Assembly: GCA_018883285.1 (NCBI GenBank)
Contig: VEQJ01000097.1
Coordinates: forward strand, 1 to 5,503
Source of the DNA: Alphaproteobacteria bacterium
Lineage (GTDB): Bacteria; Pseudomonadota; Alphaproteobacteria; CAISOG01
Reading direction: 5' to 3'
DNA: 5,503 nucleotides
Shown: piece after piece, positions 1-5,503 of the stretch
Numbering within the stretch: position 1 is the stretch's first letter
How the letters are laid out: every line of letters starts with the position of its first letter
The notes under the pieces: model-generated
What the model was told of the DNA's origin: nothing
Database searches by the model: none
What the model saw: the letters and a program-made list of their open reading frames with translations, nothing else
Position numbers and translations under genes: made by a program

Positions 1-398
1 GCCTTGCTATCCGCCTGTAACGCCGCCGTCAACGCCTCCGCCTGTGCCCTGGTATTGGCCAACAACGGGGATCCGCCCCCCAATCCCGCATAAATGCCGC
101 GCGCCTTTGATGCCCGTAGGCGGGAAATCAGCTGCGCCAGCAACCAACGGGGCAGGCGGGGTAGGCGCAAAATCGCCCTGTCGTTAAACAGGTTAAACAG
201 AAATGGCCGCACATCGGCGGGCTTTAGGGGTCCCCCCAGGTTGAACAGCACCACGGCCACTCGTTGCGCCACCTGTTGCGGAGCGCTGGCTGCAGGCTGC
301 GTGGCGGTGGATTTGCCTCGGTCGGGGGCAGAAGAATCTGAAAAAATAAATTGCAACACCATTAATATCAACTCGAACGCAGCGGCTGGTAGGGACAT
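1..398 (-). CDS. hemH: Ferrochelatase, N-terminal part (runs off left edge)
   Basis: Ferrochelatase inserts Fe2+ into protoporphyrin IX, the last step of haem synthesis, in the cytoplasm or at the inner membrane. Only the first ~132 codons are present; the frame is open to base 1. Family signatures read in order: [11 protein letters not shown] (residues 47-57), [14 protein letters not shown] (64-77), then [16 protein letters not shown] (101-116), the conserved block near the porphyrin site. The catalytic His/Glu region lies outside the window. The start at the ATG of 396-398 is uncertain. It leaves ~46 residues before the usual N-terminus, including a hydrophobic stretch (about 8-19) and a Ser/Ala/Pro/Gln-rich linker, and no good ribosome site precedes it. 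The frame stays open upstream to a stop at 498-500. A GTG at residue 43 would give a canonical N-terminus. It lies downstream of recO and the small antitoxin-like ORF on the same strand. Confidence 0.88.
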   Translation of the reverse strand, partial: MSLPAAAFELILMVLQFIFSDSSAPDRGKSTATQPAASAPQQVAQRVAVVLFNLGGPLKPADVRPFLFNLFNDRAILRLPRLPRWLLAQLISRLRASKARGIYAGLGGGSPLLANTRAQAEALTAALQADSK

Positions 399-500
399 GG
401 GGAAACCTGGGAAAAACCGATCAGTTGCCGCCACTATGCGCCGACCAGCCGCCAATTTCAACCGATTTAGCCAACAAACAATCTCTAGCCCAAAAGCTTA

Positions 501-650
501 TTAGCGGAAATATGGGGCAACCTCAGCGGGCAATTCATCAAAATCATCGGCGATGGTCACCTGTCCGCGCCAGCAATCCAGGCGGCGGGGCTTTGCAGGC
601 CATAGGAAGGCAAGGGCGCGTTTTGCCTTGGCAATAACAGATAGAATCAT
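501..650 (-). CDS. 49-aa protein resembling the C-terminal half of a Phd/DUF2281-type antitoxin
   Basis: This short ORF (ATG at 648-650, TAA at 501-503) ends in WRGQVTIADDFDELP followed by AEVAPYFR. That resembles the toxin-binding tail common in Phd/YefM-like and DUF2281 antitoxins (pattern: leu/trp-K/R-G-x-hydrophobic-x-hydrophobic-x-DDFDE-x-P-E). The preceding VIAKAKRALAFLWPAKPRR (residues 5-23) also resembles the 'IAKAGKPVARLVP' part of Phd proteins. The N-terminal DNA-binding/dimerisation half (usually ~25-30 residues) is absent: an in-frame TGA lies five codons before the ATG, and recO ends only 44 bp upstream. No PIN or other toxin follows on this strand. I infer a remnant of a toxin-antitoxin module or an orphan mini-antitoxin. 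No clear Shine-Dalgarno is visible. The match is by eye, and a chance ORF is possible. Confidence 0.45.
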   Translation of the reverse strand: MILSVIAKAKRALAFLWPAKPRRLDCWRGQVTIADDFDELPAEVAPYFR

Positions 651-694
651 GGCATAACCCAATCAATTGGTTGGTTTTAATGCAATCTGACCAA

Positions 695-1411
695 CTAAGC
701 AAGTATGGCATGCAAGCCATCATCGCCCAACATCGCCAACAGGGCATCGCGGGCGGCGGGCAGGCGGCGGCCATCGGCGCCATAGCGACGCAGGAAAAAT
801 CCCGTTAGATCAAGCCAAGCAAGGGCGTCGGTTTGGGCGGGCAGGGGTAACAGGCGGCTGGCATAATCGCCCGCCCCCGCCAGGCTGACGGCTCGTCCTG
901 TTTTGGGGGAAACATAGGCCAAATTGCTGGTGGTGCCTGTGACCGCACAATGACCCAAATCCAGCTGGAACCCCAGATCTTGCAGCAGCGTCATTTCAAA
1001 AGCCACATAGCTGTTAATCCAATCTGGCCAATCGGGCTGTGCCAGGTCAATCAGCAATCGGCAACAGGCATCATACAATTGTGGATAGGGGTGATGTTCG
1101 GGCAACAGGGCTTCGCACAAGCCCGCCATGGCCGATACCGCCTGAAGCTTAAGGGGGCTAGACAGGGTATAGGGCAAATGGTTGTGCAGGGGATCCAGTT
1201 GCCAATTGCCCAAATGTTCGGCCAGGCGTGCCCGCCAATTCAGGCTTACCAGCTCACCAACCTGAGGGATATAGCGTCCACCATTTTTGCGCGCGCTGGG
1301 GCGATACAGGCCAGCCGCCCGCCCGTGATCAGCGGTCAGCGCGGTCAGCCGTACCCCCGTTTGCGCCAACGCCCGCGTGCTGAGCACAATCGCCTTATCC
1401 TGCCATTGCAT
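695..1411 (-). CDS. recO: DNA repair protein RecO
   Basis: RecO anneals single strands and helps load RecA onto SSB-coated DNA with RecF/RecR in gap repair. The 238-residue product has the expected length. The N-terminal OB-fold begins with QWQDKAIVLSTRALAQTGVR, followed by LTADHGRAAGLYRPSARK, QVGELVSLNWRARLAEHLG and, around residues 74-90, the alphaproteobacterial pattern NHLPYTLSSPLKLQAVSA. The helical C-terminal half contains YPQLYDACCRLL, FEMTLLQDLGFQLDLGHCAVTG (around 137-158) and LAYVSPKTGRAVS, a region that binds zinc in some homologues; here only one Cys is obvious in it. LPAARDALLAML closes the protein. The start ATG matches the normal N-terminus; the only purine-rich stretch upstream lies ~13 bases away, so the ribosome site is weak. 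It diverges from mltG. The usual partner era is not in the window. Confidence 0.93.
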   Translation of the reverse strand: MQWQDKAIVLSTRALAQTGVRLTALTADHGRAAGLYRPSARKNGGRYIPQVGELVSLNWRARLAEHLGNWQLDPLHNHLPYTLSSPLKLQAVSAMAGLCEALLPEHHPYPQLYDACCRLLIDLAQPDWPDWINSYVAFEMTLLQDLGFQLDLGHCAVTGTTSNLAYVSPKTGRAVSLAGAGDYASRLLPLPAQTDALAWLDLTGFFLRRYGADGRRLPAARDALLAMLGDDGLHAILA

Positions 1412-1475
1412 AGGCTTATCGCCGCCCCTTATCCAACATTGTGCCTGTTAAGCCATTTGGCCGATAGCGAATCTA

Positions 1476-1504
1476 TTGATACGCCCTGCCCACTCTGGCA
1501 CAAT
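1476..1504 (+). promoter_or_regulatory. Candidate sigma-70 promoter for mltG
   Basis: TTGATA (1476-1481) and CACAAT (1499-1504) are separated by exactly 17 bases, matching 5/6 and 4/6 of the -35 and -10 consensus. They lie 27 bases before the mltG start codon, inside the recO-mltG divergent region. This is a pattern match only, and the -10 element is weak. Confidence 0.35.
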
Positions 1505-1530
1505 TCAGCCCAACAAAGGAATCCCCATCG

Positions 1531-2622
1531 ATGACCGATAACGACAGCCTGTTGCAACCGCCCGCCTCGCCAGCCGTGAATCAGACGGGGGCGGCCATGC
1601 CAAAAGCCAAACAATGGCGCTTTGGGATGCTGGTACTGTTGGGTATGGCGCTGTGGATGGGGGCGTTCGGCTGGTTCGGGCTGCAGCTGGGCTATATGCG
1701 GGTGCCGTATATGGGTGAGGAGCAGTTGATTGTCATCGCGCCCGGCACCGGCCTACGCGGTATTGCCAAGCAGCTGACCGAGGCGGGGGTGGTACCCAGT
1801 GAATCATCTTTTATGGCCAGCAGCCTGGTTTTTGGCCAACATCGACGTTTTAAGGCGGGGGAATATCAGATCAAAACGGGGCAGACGGGTCGTCAAATTG
1901 CCGATGCAATTGCCAATGGGCGGGTGTATCAACGGCTGTTCACGGTGGTGGAGGGCTTTACCAGCCGCCAGGTGGTGCAACGGCTTGAGGAGGCGGAGGG
2001 ATTGACGGATGCGCTGACCATTGAGCCTGCTGAGGGCACCTTACTGCCCGAAACCTATGCCTATCGGCGTGGCGAAAAGCGGCCAGCGTTGGTTGCCCGC
2101 ATGCAAAAAGATATGGCGCAGGTGGTGCAGGCCATTTGGGCATCACGGCGTGAGGGGCTGCCCCTACGTAGCGCCAAGGATATGGTGATTTTGGCCAGCA
2201 TTGTTGAGGCGGAAACCCCCCAGCCTGAGGAGCGGGCGCGGGTGGCGGCGGTGTATCTGAATCGGCTGGCGCGTAACATGCCGTTGCAGGCTGATCCCAC
2301 CGTAGCCTATGCGGTTGGCGATGGATTGCCGATGGATAGGCCACTGACCCGTGCGGATCTGGCCATTGAGCATCCCTTTAACACCTATCGCATCAACGGC
2401 CTACCGCCCGCGCCGATTGGCAACCCCGGCCGTGCATCGTTATGGGCGGTGGCGCAGGCGCAATTGGGCAGTGAATTGTTTTTTGTGGCGGATGGCAAGG
2501 GCGGTCATGTCTTTGCCAACACCTATGAGGAGCATTTGACCAATGTCGCTGCCTGGCGCAAAAGCAAGGGCGCGAATGAAAGTCGCAAGCCAGAGGATGG
2601 GGCAGTACCGCCCCAGAGATGA
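1531..2622 (+). CDS. mltG: Endolytic murein transglycosylase MltG (YceG-like)
   Basis: MltG is an inner-membrane lytic transglycosylase that cleaves nascent glycan strands and is thought to terminate their elongation. The 363-residue product has a cytoplasmic N-terminal tail (1-31), one transmembrane segment (about 32-52, rich in Leu/Gly/Trp/Met), a LysM-like subdomain (about 63-130, with APGTGLRGIAKQL and FKAGEYQIKTGQT), and the YceG catalytic domain. The family motif LASIVEAET occurs at 221-229; Glu226 corresponds to the catalytic Glu of E. coli MltG. ARVAAVYLNRL, MPLQADPTVAYA, HPFNTYRINGLPPAPIGNPG (281-300) and LFFVADGKGGHVFANTYEEH follow. All key elements are present and the length is normal. 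The start is supported by AAAGGA at 1515-1520, ten bases before the ATG. It reads toward gmk across a 148 bp gap where yicC is commonly found in relatives. Confidence 0.96.
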   Translation: MTDNDSLLQPPASPAVNQTGAAMPKAKQWRFGMLVLLGMALWMGAFGWFGLQLGYMRVPYMGEEQLIVIAPGTGLRGIAKQLTEAGVVPSESSFMASSLVFGQHRRFKAGEYQIKTGQTGRQIADAIANGRVYQRLFTVVEGFTSRQVVQRLEEAEGLTDALTIEPAEGTLLPETYAYRRGEKRPALVARMQKDMAQVVQAIWASRREGLPLRSAKDMVILASIVEAETPQPEERARVAAVYLNRLARNMPLQADPTVAYAVGDGLPMDRPLTRADLAIEHPFNTYRINGLPPAPIGNPGRASLWAVAQAQLGSELFFVADGKGGHVFANTYEEHLTNVAAWRKSKGANESRKPEDGAVPPQR

Positions 2623-2643
2623 CCGATAAAGATGCCCCGTTAA

Positions 2644-2711
2644 ACCCTTAAGGATAACTTTTTCTTGCCTAAAACTCTAAAAAGTCGCATAAGCCATAGT
2701 ATCTTAAGGGT
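2644..2711. repeat. Imperfect inverted repeat in the mltG-gmk gap
   Basis: ACCCTTAAGGATA (2644-2656) and TATCTTAAGGGT (2700-2711) are reverse complements apart from one base deleted in the right arm, and are separated by 43 bases. The surrounding 148 bp (2623-2770) is markedly more AT-rich than the genes and has no ORF. The loop is long and no T-run directly follows the right arm, so it is not a typical intrinsic terminator. It could be a binding-site pair, an RNA structure in a gmk leader, or a decayed small repeat element. A weak promoter-like pair (TTGCCT 2665-2670, CATAAG 2688-2693, 17-base spacer) lies inside it. Confidence 0.4.
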
Positions 2712-2770
2712 GCTAAGCCAGTGTCCGCCAAGATTTGCCTGTTCATCACCCCAGTTTTTTTTAGAGGCCG

Positions 2771-3448
2771 ATGCCCGTGCCTGATCATGGTTCCCCCAAA
2801 GGTGGTAAGCTGATTATCCTGTCCGCCCCGTCGGGTGGCGGCAAAACCACGATAGCGGGCGAGCTGTTGCGGCTGGATCCCACCCTCCACCGATCCATCT
2901 CCGTCACCACCCGAAAGCAGCGGCCTGGCGAAATTGATGGGCGCGACTATTTCTTTATCAGTCAACAGGAATTTGACCGCCGCCTGGCCGATGGCCAGCT
3001 GTTGGAACATACCCAAATCCACGGCAACCACTATGGCACCCCCGCCGACTATATTTTGCAGCAGTTACAGTCTGGCCAAAAAGTTCTGTTGGTCATCGAA
3101 TCGCTGGGCATGCGTCAGATTAAAAAGCGGTCAGAGTTAACCGACTATTTAACCGCGATTTTTCTGTTGCCCGTCACCATGCAGGAATTGTGGGATCGGC
3201 TGGCGGCACGTCCGCGTACCGATGCCCTGGAAAATCAGCGGCGCATTCAAAATGCCTATGGCGAAATCGCTTTTTACAACGAATATGACTATATCATCGT
3301 CAATCGCACCATCGCGGAAAGCACCGCCCTGGCCTATAAAATTGTTACCGATGACGCCCTGGGGTTGCAGGCCTGTCGCCCTAATGACTTGATGGTTCGC
3401 ACCCATGTGGCGGATCTGTTGGATCAGGTGGTGGTGCAGTCGCTATAG
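2771..3448 (+). CDS. gmk: Guanylate kinase, divergent form
   Basis: Guanylate kinase phosphorylates GMP (and dGMP) to GDP with ATP in the cytoplasm. The 225-residue product has the P-loop APSGGGKTT (19-27), the GMP-binding region SVTTRKQRPGEIDGRDYFF (44-62), LLEH with the expected guanine-contacting Glu79, and YGT (88-90). EYDYIIVN (171-178) is the standard late strand. Two regions are unusual. The segment normally reading D-I-D-x-Q-G is VIESLG (108-113), so the first Asp is Val, the second is Glu and the Gln is Leu. The lid, usually R-G-x-D-S-E-E, reads RLAARPRTDALENQRR (143-158). It may be a fast-evolving true Gmk or a paralogue with altered activity. The ATG has AGAGG only three bases upstream (2763-2767); a GTG two codons in would have better spacing. 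It converges on rsmA with 45 bp between stop codons. Confidence 0.86.
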   Translation: MPVPDHGSPKGGKLIILSAPSGGGKTTIAGELLRLDPTLHRSISVTTRKQRPGEIDGRDYFFISQQEFDRRLADGQLLEHTQIHGNHYGTPADYILQQLQSGQKVLLVIESLGMRQIKKRSELTDYLTAIFLLPVTMQELWDRLAARPRTDALENQRRIQNAYGEIAFYNEYDYIIVNRTIAESTALAYKIVTDDALGLQACRPNDLMVRTHVADLLDQVVVQSL

Positions 3449-3493
3449 ATGGCGGCTTGCTGGCGGTATGGGCATCAACTGCCTTATGTCCAG

Positions 3494-4330
3494 TTATTCC
3501 TGGCTTATTCTGTGCGCCAGCGCCAAAAATTCTGCCAACGATAGCTCCTCAGGGCGGCGGTCAGGATTGATCCCCAGCGTTTCCATCGCGGGAAGATGGC
3601 TGGCCAAAGTGGTTTTCAGCTTTTTGCGGCGCTGTTGAAACGCCATAGCCGTTATCCGCGCCAGGCAGGCAAACAGGTCGGGCGATGGCGGTGATGCGTG
3701 GGAAATCAGCCGTATCAGGCGTGAATGAACTTTGGGCGGCGGGGTAAAGGCTTGCGGGCTGAGATCCATCAGCTTTTCCACGCCCACCACCGCCTGCGTC
3801 AACAAACTAAGGCGGCCATAGCCAGCATCGCCAGGGGAAGCCCCCATCCGCTCCGCCACCTCCTTCTGCAGCATTACTACCGCGCCAGCCAGCAGCAGGG
3901 GGGGTGTCAGCCAGCGCGCCAACATGGCGGTTCCCACATTATAGGGCAGGTTGCCAACAATCCATAAGGGCTTTTTATCCGCCAATTCGCCCAAGTCTAG
4001 GGTCATGGCATCGGTCAGGCGAAAGGAAAAACGGGCGGGATAGGCGGCCTGCAACTGTTGCAGCACGGGCAACAACCGCTGATCCCGCTCTATTGCCACC
4101 ACAGGGTTGGGCAGCAGTTTTAGCAACGCCTGGGTCAGCCCCCCTGGGCCCGGGCCAATTTCCACCACCTGCGCCTGCGGCGGAATGCCCGCCACGGCAA
4201 CGATTTTTTCCAGCAGACTGGGGTTCAGCAGAAAATGTTGCCCCAAATTTTTGTTGGCGCTAAGGCCATGTTGGCGAATGATGGCGGCAACGGTGGGCAG
4301 GGGGTGCGGTTGGGGCAGAGTAGGGGGCAT
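3494..4330 (-). CDS. rsmA: 16S rRNA (adenine(1518)-N6/adenine(1519)-N6)-dimethyltransferase RsmA (KsgA)
   Basis: RsmA uses SAM to dimethylate two adjacent adenines in the 3' terminal hairpin of 16S rRNA during late 30S assembly. From the chosen start the protein is 278 residues, normal for the family. Motifs: NLGQHFLLN (28-36), SAM-binding EIGPGPGGLT (57-66), acidic ERDQRL (81-86), DAM (107-109), catalytic NLPY (127-130), QKEVAERM (155-162) and FTPPPKVHS (195-203), with a basic QRRKKLKTTL in the C-terminal domain. I prefer the ATG at 4328-4330 because GGTGAAGG lies eight bases before it. A GTG at 4343-4345, directly after the upstream stop codon, would add five residues (MKAFS) but has no ribosome site. 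The surA-like frame ends at 4346, so the two are probably cotranscribed. pdxA, which usually separates surA and rsmA, is missing. A run of seven C on the coding strand (3898-3904) does not break the frame. Confidence 0.96.
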   Translation of the reverse strand: MPPTLPQPHPLPTVAAIIRQHGLSANKNLGQHFLLNPSLLEKIVAVAGIPPQAQVVEIGPGPGGLTQALLKLLPNPVVAIERDQRLLPVLQQLQAAYPARFSFRLTDAMTLDLGELADKKPLWIVGNLPYNVGTAMLARWLTPPLLLAGAVVMLQKEVAERMGASPGDAGYGRLSLLTQAVVGVEKLMDLSPQAFTPPPKVHSRLIRLISHASPPSPDLFACLARITAMAFQQRRKKLKTTLASHLPAMETLGINPDRRPEELSLAEFLALAHRISQE

Positions 4331-4345
4331 AGAAAAAGCCTTCAC
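4323..4345 (-). promoter_or_regulatory. Ribosome binding site that decides the rsmA start
   Basis: On the minus strand the TAG of the upstream frame is followed by GTGAAGG, then eight bases, then the ATG of rsmA. Together with the preceding base this gives a strong GGTGAAGG Shine-Dalgarno core. The sequence therefore works better as a ribosome site for the ATG than as a GTG start of its own. Confidence 0.55.
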
Positions 4346-5503
4346 CTAATAGGTGTTCGCCTTAATTTCGATCCGCGCACTGCGCTTTAGGGTGCGGAAA
4401 TACTGGGCGGCCGCCTGTATCAGTTTTTCCTGGCGCAACCCATCCGTCAATTCCTTGGTGCTTAGGCCCGCTACCCCCTCTAAATTCCGCTGACACAGCT
4501 TAAGCATGGTATAGCCGCTATCCGCTTGAATGGGGGTGGTGACACCGCCAACGGGCATGGATGCCAACTCAGCGGCCAGAGATTGGGAAAAGTCGCCCAA
4601 TTTGGCGTTACCAAGATCAATCACACGCCCGCCAGAAACCTGGGATGCCACCTGCGCCGCTAGCTGGTCACAATCGGTGTTGGCGGTGTTGGCGGTGCTG
4701 GCCAGGCTTTGTTGGGTTGCCTGCACCTGCGACAACTCCATCTCTGCTGGCAACAGAATTTGCTTAACATTCAGCTGGATAGATTTGCTATAGGCCTGAT
4801 TGGGCGGCCGCACCTCCTGCAACCAATAAATGATAATCTCGTCATTGCGTTCCAGGGTTACGACGCGACCACCGCTCTGGTTTTTAAACAACTGCCGCTG
4901 ATCCTCCGCCAACAGGGATTCGGGAATCAACCCCAAATTGCCGCCCTCAGCCGCCGATGGGCTGCTGGAAAACTGTTTGGCCAGTTTGTAGAAGTCCGCG
5001 CCCGCCGCCAAGGCCTGCATCAACCCCTTGGCCGATTCCATGACCCGTTCGCGGCTGGCCGTATCATCGCTGTTCAGCACGATTTCGTATGATGGGAAGT
5101 AGTCTACGTCGCGGTGACTGCGCGAGAGTTCCCCAGCGACGGCGCGGAGAGTCGATTTGGCGTGAGTGTTGGCTTGTATGATGTCCGCAGCAGTAAATGT
5201 GGTCTGTATTGGCACCGGTGATACAGTAAGAATAAACTTCTTAGGGCGAAGGCTCGCGGCTCTGATAAGTTCCAGCAGCCTCGATATTGCCGCAAATGCG
5301 TCGAGGAAACCGACGTTAGTGAAGCAGAATCGATCTTTTGATCGAGCGATGAGTTGTGGAGGAGGGGTGCCGTTAAGAAAGATACCCAGCTCGTTGTCGA
5401 ACCACGTCTCCGTATGCCCCAACGTGATGAATACAGCGTCGCAGTCGGTCAGCGACTGATTCGTGTTGGTGATTAGCCGACGAAGATGCTCGGCGTTGTG
5501 AAG
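4346..5503 (-). CDS. surA: GSCFA-domain / SurA-type peptidyl-prolyl isomerase chimeric frame (5' end outside window)
   Basis: The frame is open from the right edge to TAG at 4346-4348 (385 codons). Residues 1 to about 141, counted from the edge, match a GSCFA domain, an SGNH/GDSL-related family of unclear role: DAVFITLGHTETWFDNE, GIFLNGTPPP, ILTVSPVPIQTTF, ANTHAKSTLRAVAGEL and VDYFPSYEIV. From about residue 140 it becomes SurA: a first parvulin domain (AGADFYKLAKQFSSSPSAAEGGNLGLI), then a second, weaker one (QLNVKQILLP; DCDQL; PIQADSGYTMLKLCQR). SurA is a periplasmic chaperone for outer-membrane proteins, but its signal peptide and N-terminal chaperone segment are not here. The GSCFA part uses CTT/CTC for 10 of 16 leucines; the SurA part uses almost only CTG/TTG. 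A TTG at 5420-5422 is not a real start because the domain continues upstream. SurA identity is firm; whether the join is biological is doubtful. Confidence 0.85.
   Translation of the reverse strand, partial: LHNAEHLRRLITNTNQSLTDCDAVFITLGHTETWFDNELGIFLNGTPPPQLIARSKDRFCFTNVGFLDAFAAISRLLELIRAASLRPKKFILTVSPVPIQTTFTAADIIQANTHAKSTLRAVAGELSRSHRDVDYFPSYEIVLNSDDTASRERVMESAKGLMQALAAGADFYKLAKQFSSSPSAAEGGNLGLIPESLLAEDQRQLFKNQSGGRVVTLERNDEIIIYWLQEVRPPNQAYSKSIQLNVKQILLPAEMELSQVQATQQSLASTANTANTDCDQLAAQVASQVSGGRVIDLGNAKLGDFSQSLAAELASMPVGGVTTPIQADSGYTMLKLCQRNLEGVAGLSTKELTDGLRQEKLIQAAAQYFRTLKRSARIEIKANTY
4675..4701. repeat. Three tandem 9-bp units inside surA
   Basis: CGGTGTTGG occurs twice and CGGTGCTGG once, end to end. 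Read on the coding strand they give the Ala-Asn-Thr-type repeat in STANTANTD, in the linker region of the second parvulin-like domain. The period is a multiple of three, so copy changes keep the frame. It is probably a minor slippage product. Confidence 0.7.
5078..5086 (-). other. Junction between GSCFA and SurA coding sequence
   Basis: The nine bases GAAATCGTG (coding strand) encode Glu-Ile-Val. These residues are expected in both parents: the GSCFA pattern YFPSYEIV/M and the first strand of SurA's parvulin domain, typically S-E-I-V/F-L. Upstream sequence fits only GSCFA, downstream only SurA. Shared codons at the crossing point are what microhomology-driven joining, in the cell or during library preparation or assembly, would leave. 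The exact breakpoint could lie a few bases to either side. Confidence 0.6.

Noticed and set aside
94..504. Plus-strand ORF opposite the hemH start
   Set aside because: Arg-rich shadow translation; the minus strand gives clear ferrochelatase motifs.
658..696. CCAATCAATTGG imperfect palindrome and nearby TTGGT/ACCAA arms after recO, as a terminator or antitoxin operator
   Set aside because: Stems are short and AT-rich, without a T-run, and the antitoxin-like ORF lacks a DNA-binding half; nothing supports a function.
950..1534. Long plus-strand ORF (194 codons) overlapping recO
   Set aside because: It is antisense to recO, has a low-complexity Gln/Arg/Pro composition and no recognisable motif, and recO on the other strand is a clear family match.
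2753..2763. T-rich run before gmk as an intrinsic terminator for mltG
   Set aside because: There is a run of T but no GC-rich hairpin immediately before it.
3449..3503. Possible bidirectional terminator between gmk and rsmA
   Set aside because: Only a four-base stem (CCAG...CTGG, 3490-3503) overlapping the rsmA stop, with no T-run on either strand.
5420..5422. TTG as the start codon of the surA-like gene
   Set aside because: The in-frame codons upstream to the window edge (DAVFIT before LGHTETW) continue the GSCFA domain, so this TTG is internal.
5166..5459. Plus-strand ORF (97 codons) at the right end
   Set aside because: It is antisense to the GSCFA coding frame, which matches its family across the same bases.

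Overview
The window looks like chromosomal housekeeping DNA from an alphaproteobacterium, most like Rhodospirillales. This rests on the RecO, ferrochelatase and SurA sequence style, the moderately high GC, and a gene neighbourhood (mltG, gmk, rsmA, surA) close to one common in alphaproteobacteria. It is not a mobile element: I see no rRNA, tRNA, CRISPR array, transposase or phage gene.

Layout: On the minus strand at the left lie the start of ferrochelatase (hemH, running off the left edge), a 49-codon ORF resembling the C-terminal half of a Phd/DUF2281-type antitoxin, and recO. Diverging from recO across about 120 bp is mltG (plus strand), followed after a 148 bp AT-richer gap by a divergent guanylate kinase (gmk). 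Converging on gmk from the right are rsmA and, directly upstream of it, a surA-like reading frame that stays open to the right edge.

How the genes work together: MltG (glycan-strand release) and SurA (periplasmic chaperone/isomerase for outer-membrane proteins) serve the envelope. RsmA (16S rRNA dimethylation), Gmk (GMP to GDP), RecO (RecFOR repair) and HemH (haem synthesis) are core cytoplasmic functions. Relative to the usual alphaproteobacterial order lptD-surA-pdxA-rsmA / gmk-yicC-mltG, pdxA and yicC are absent here, and recO sits where fabF often lies.

The most notable feature is at the right end. The last ~420 bp encode part of a GSCFA (SGNH/GDSL-related) domain, joined in frame at about 5078-5086 to the first parvulin domain of SurA. 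Codon use changes sharply at the join, the GSCFA domain is cut just before its expected C-terminal Asp/His segment, and SurA has lost its N-terminal chaperone region and signal peptide. It could be a recent illegitimate recombination, a true fusion, or, most simply, a chimeric read or contig join. The second oddity is Gmk, whose normally conserved D-x-D-x-Q-G and lid motifs are degenerate.
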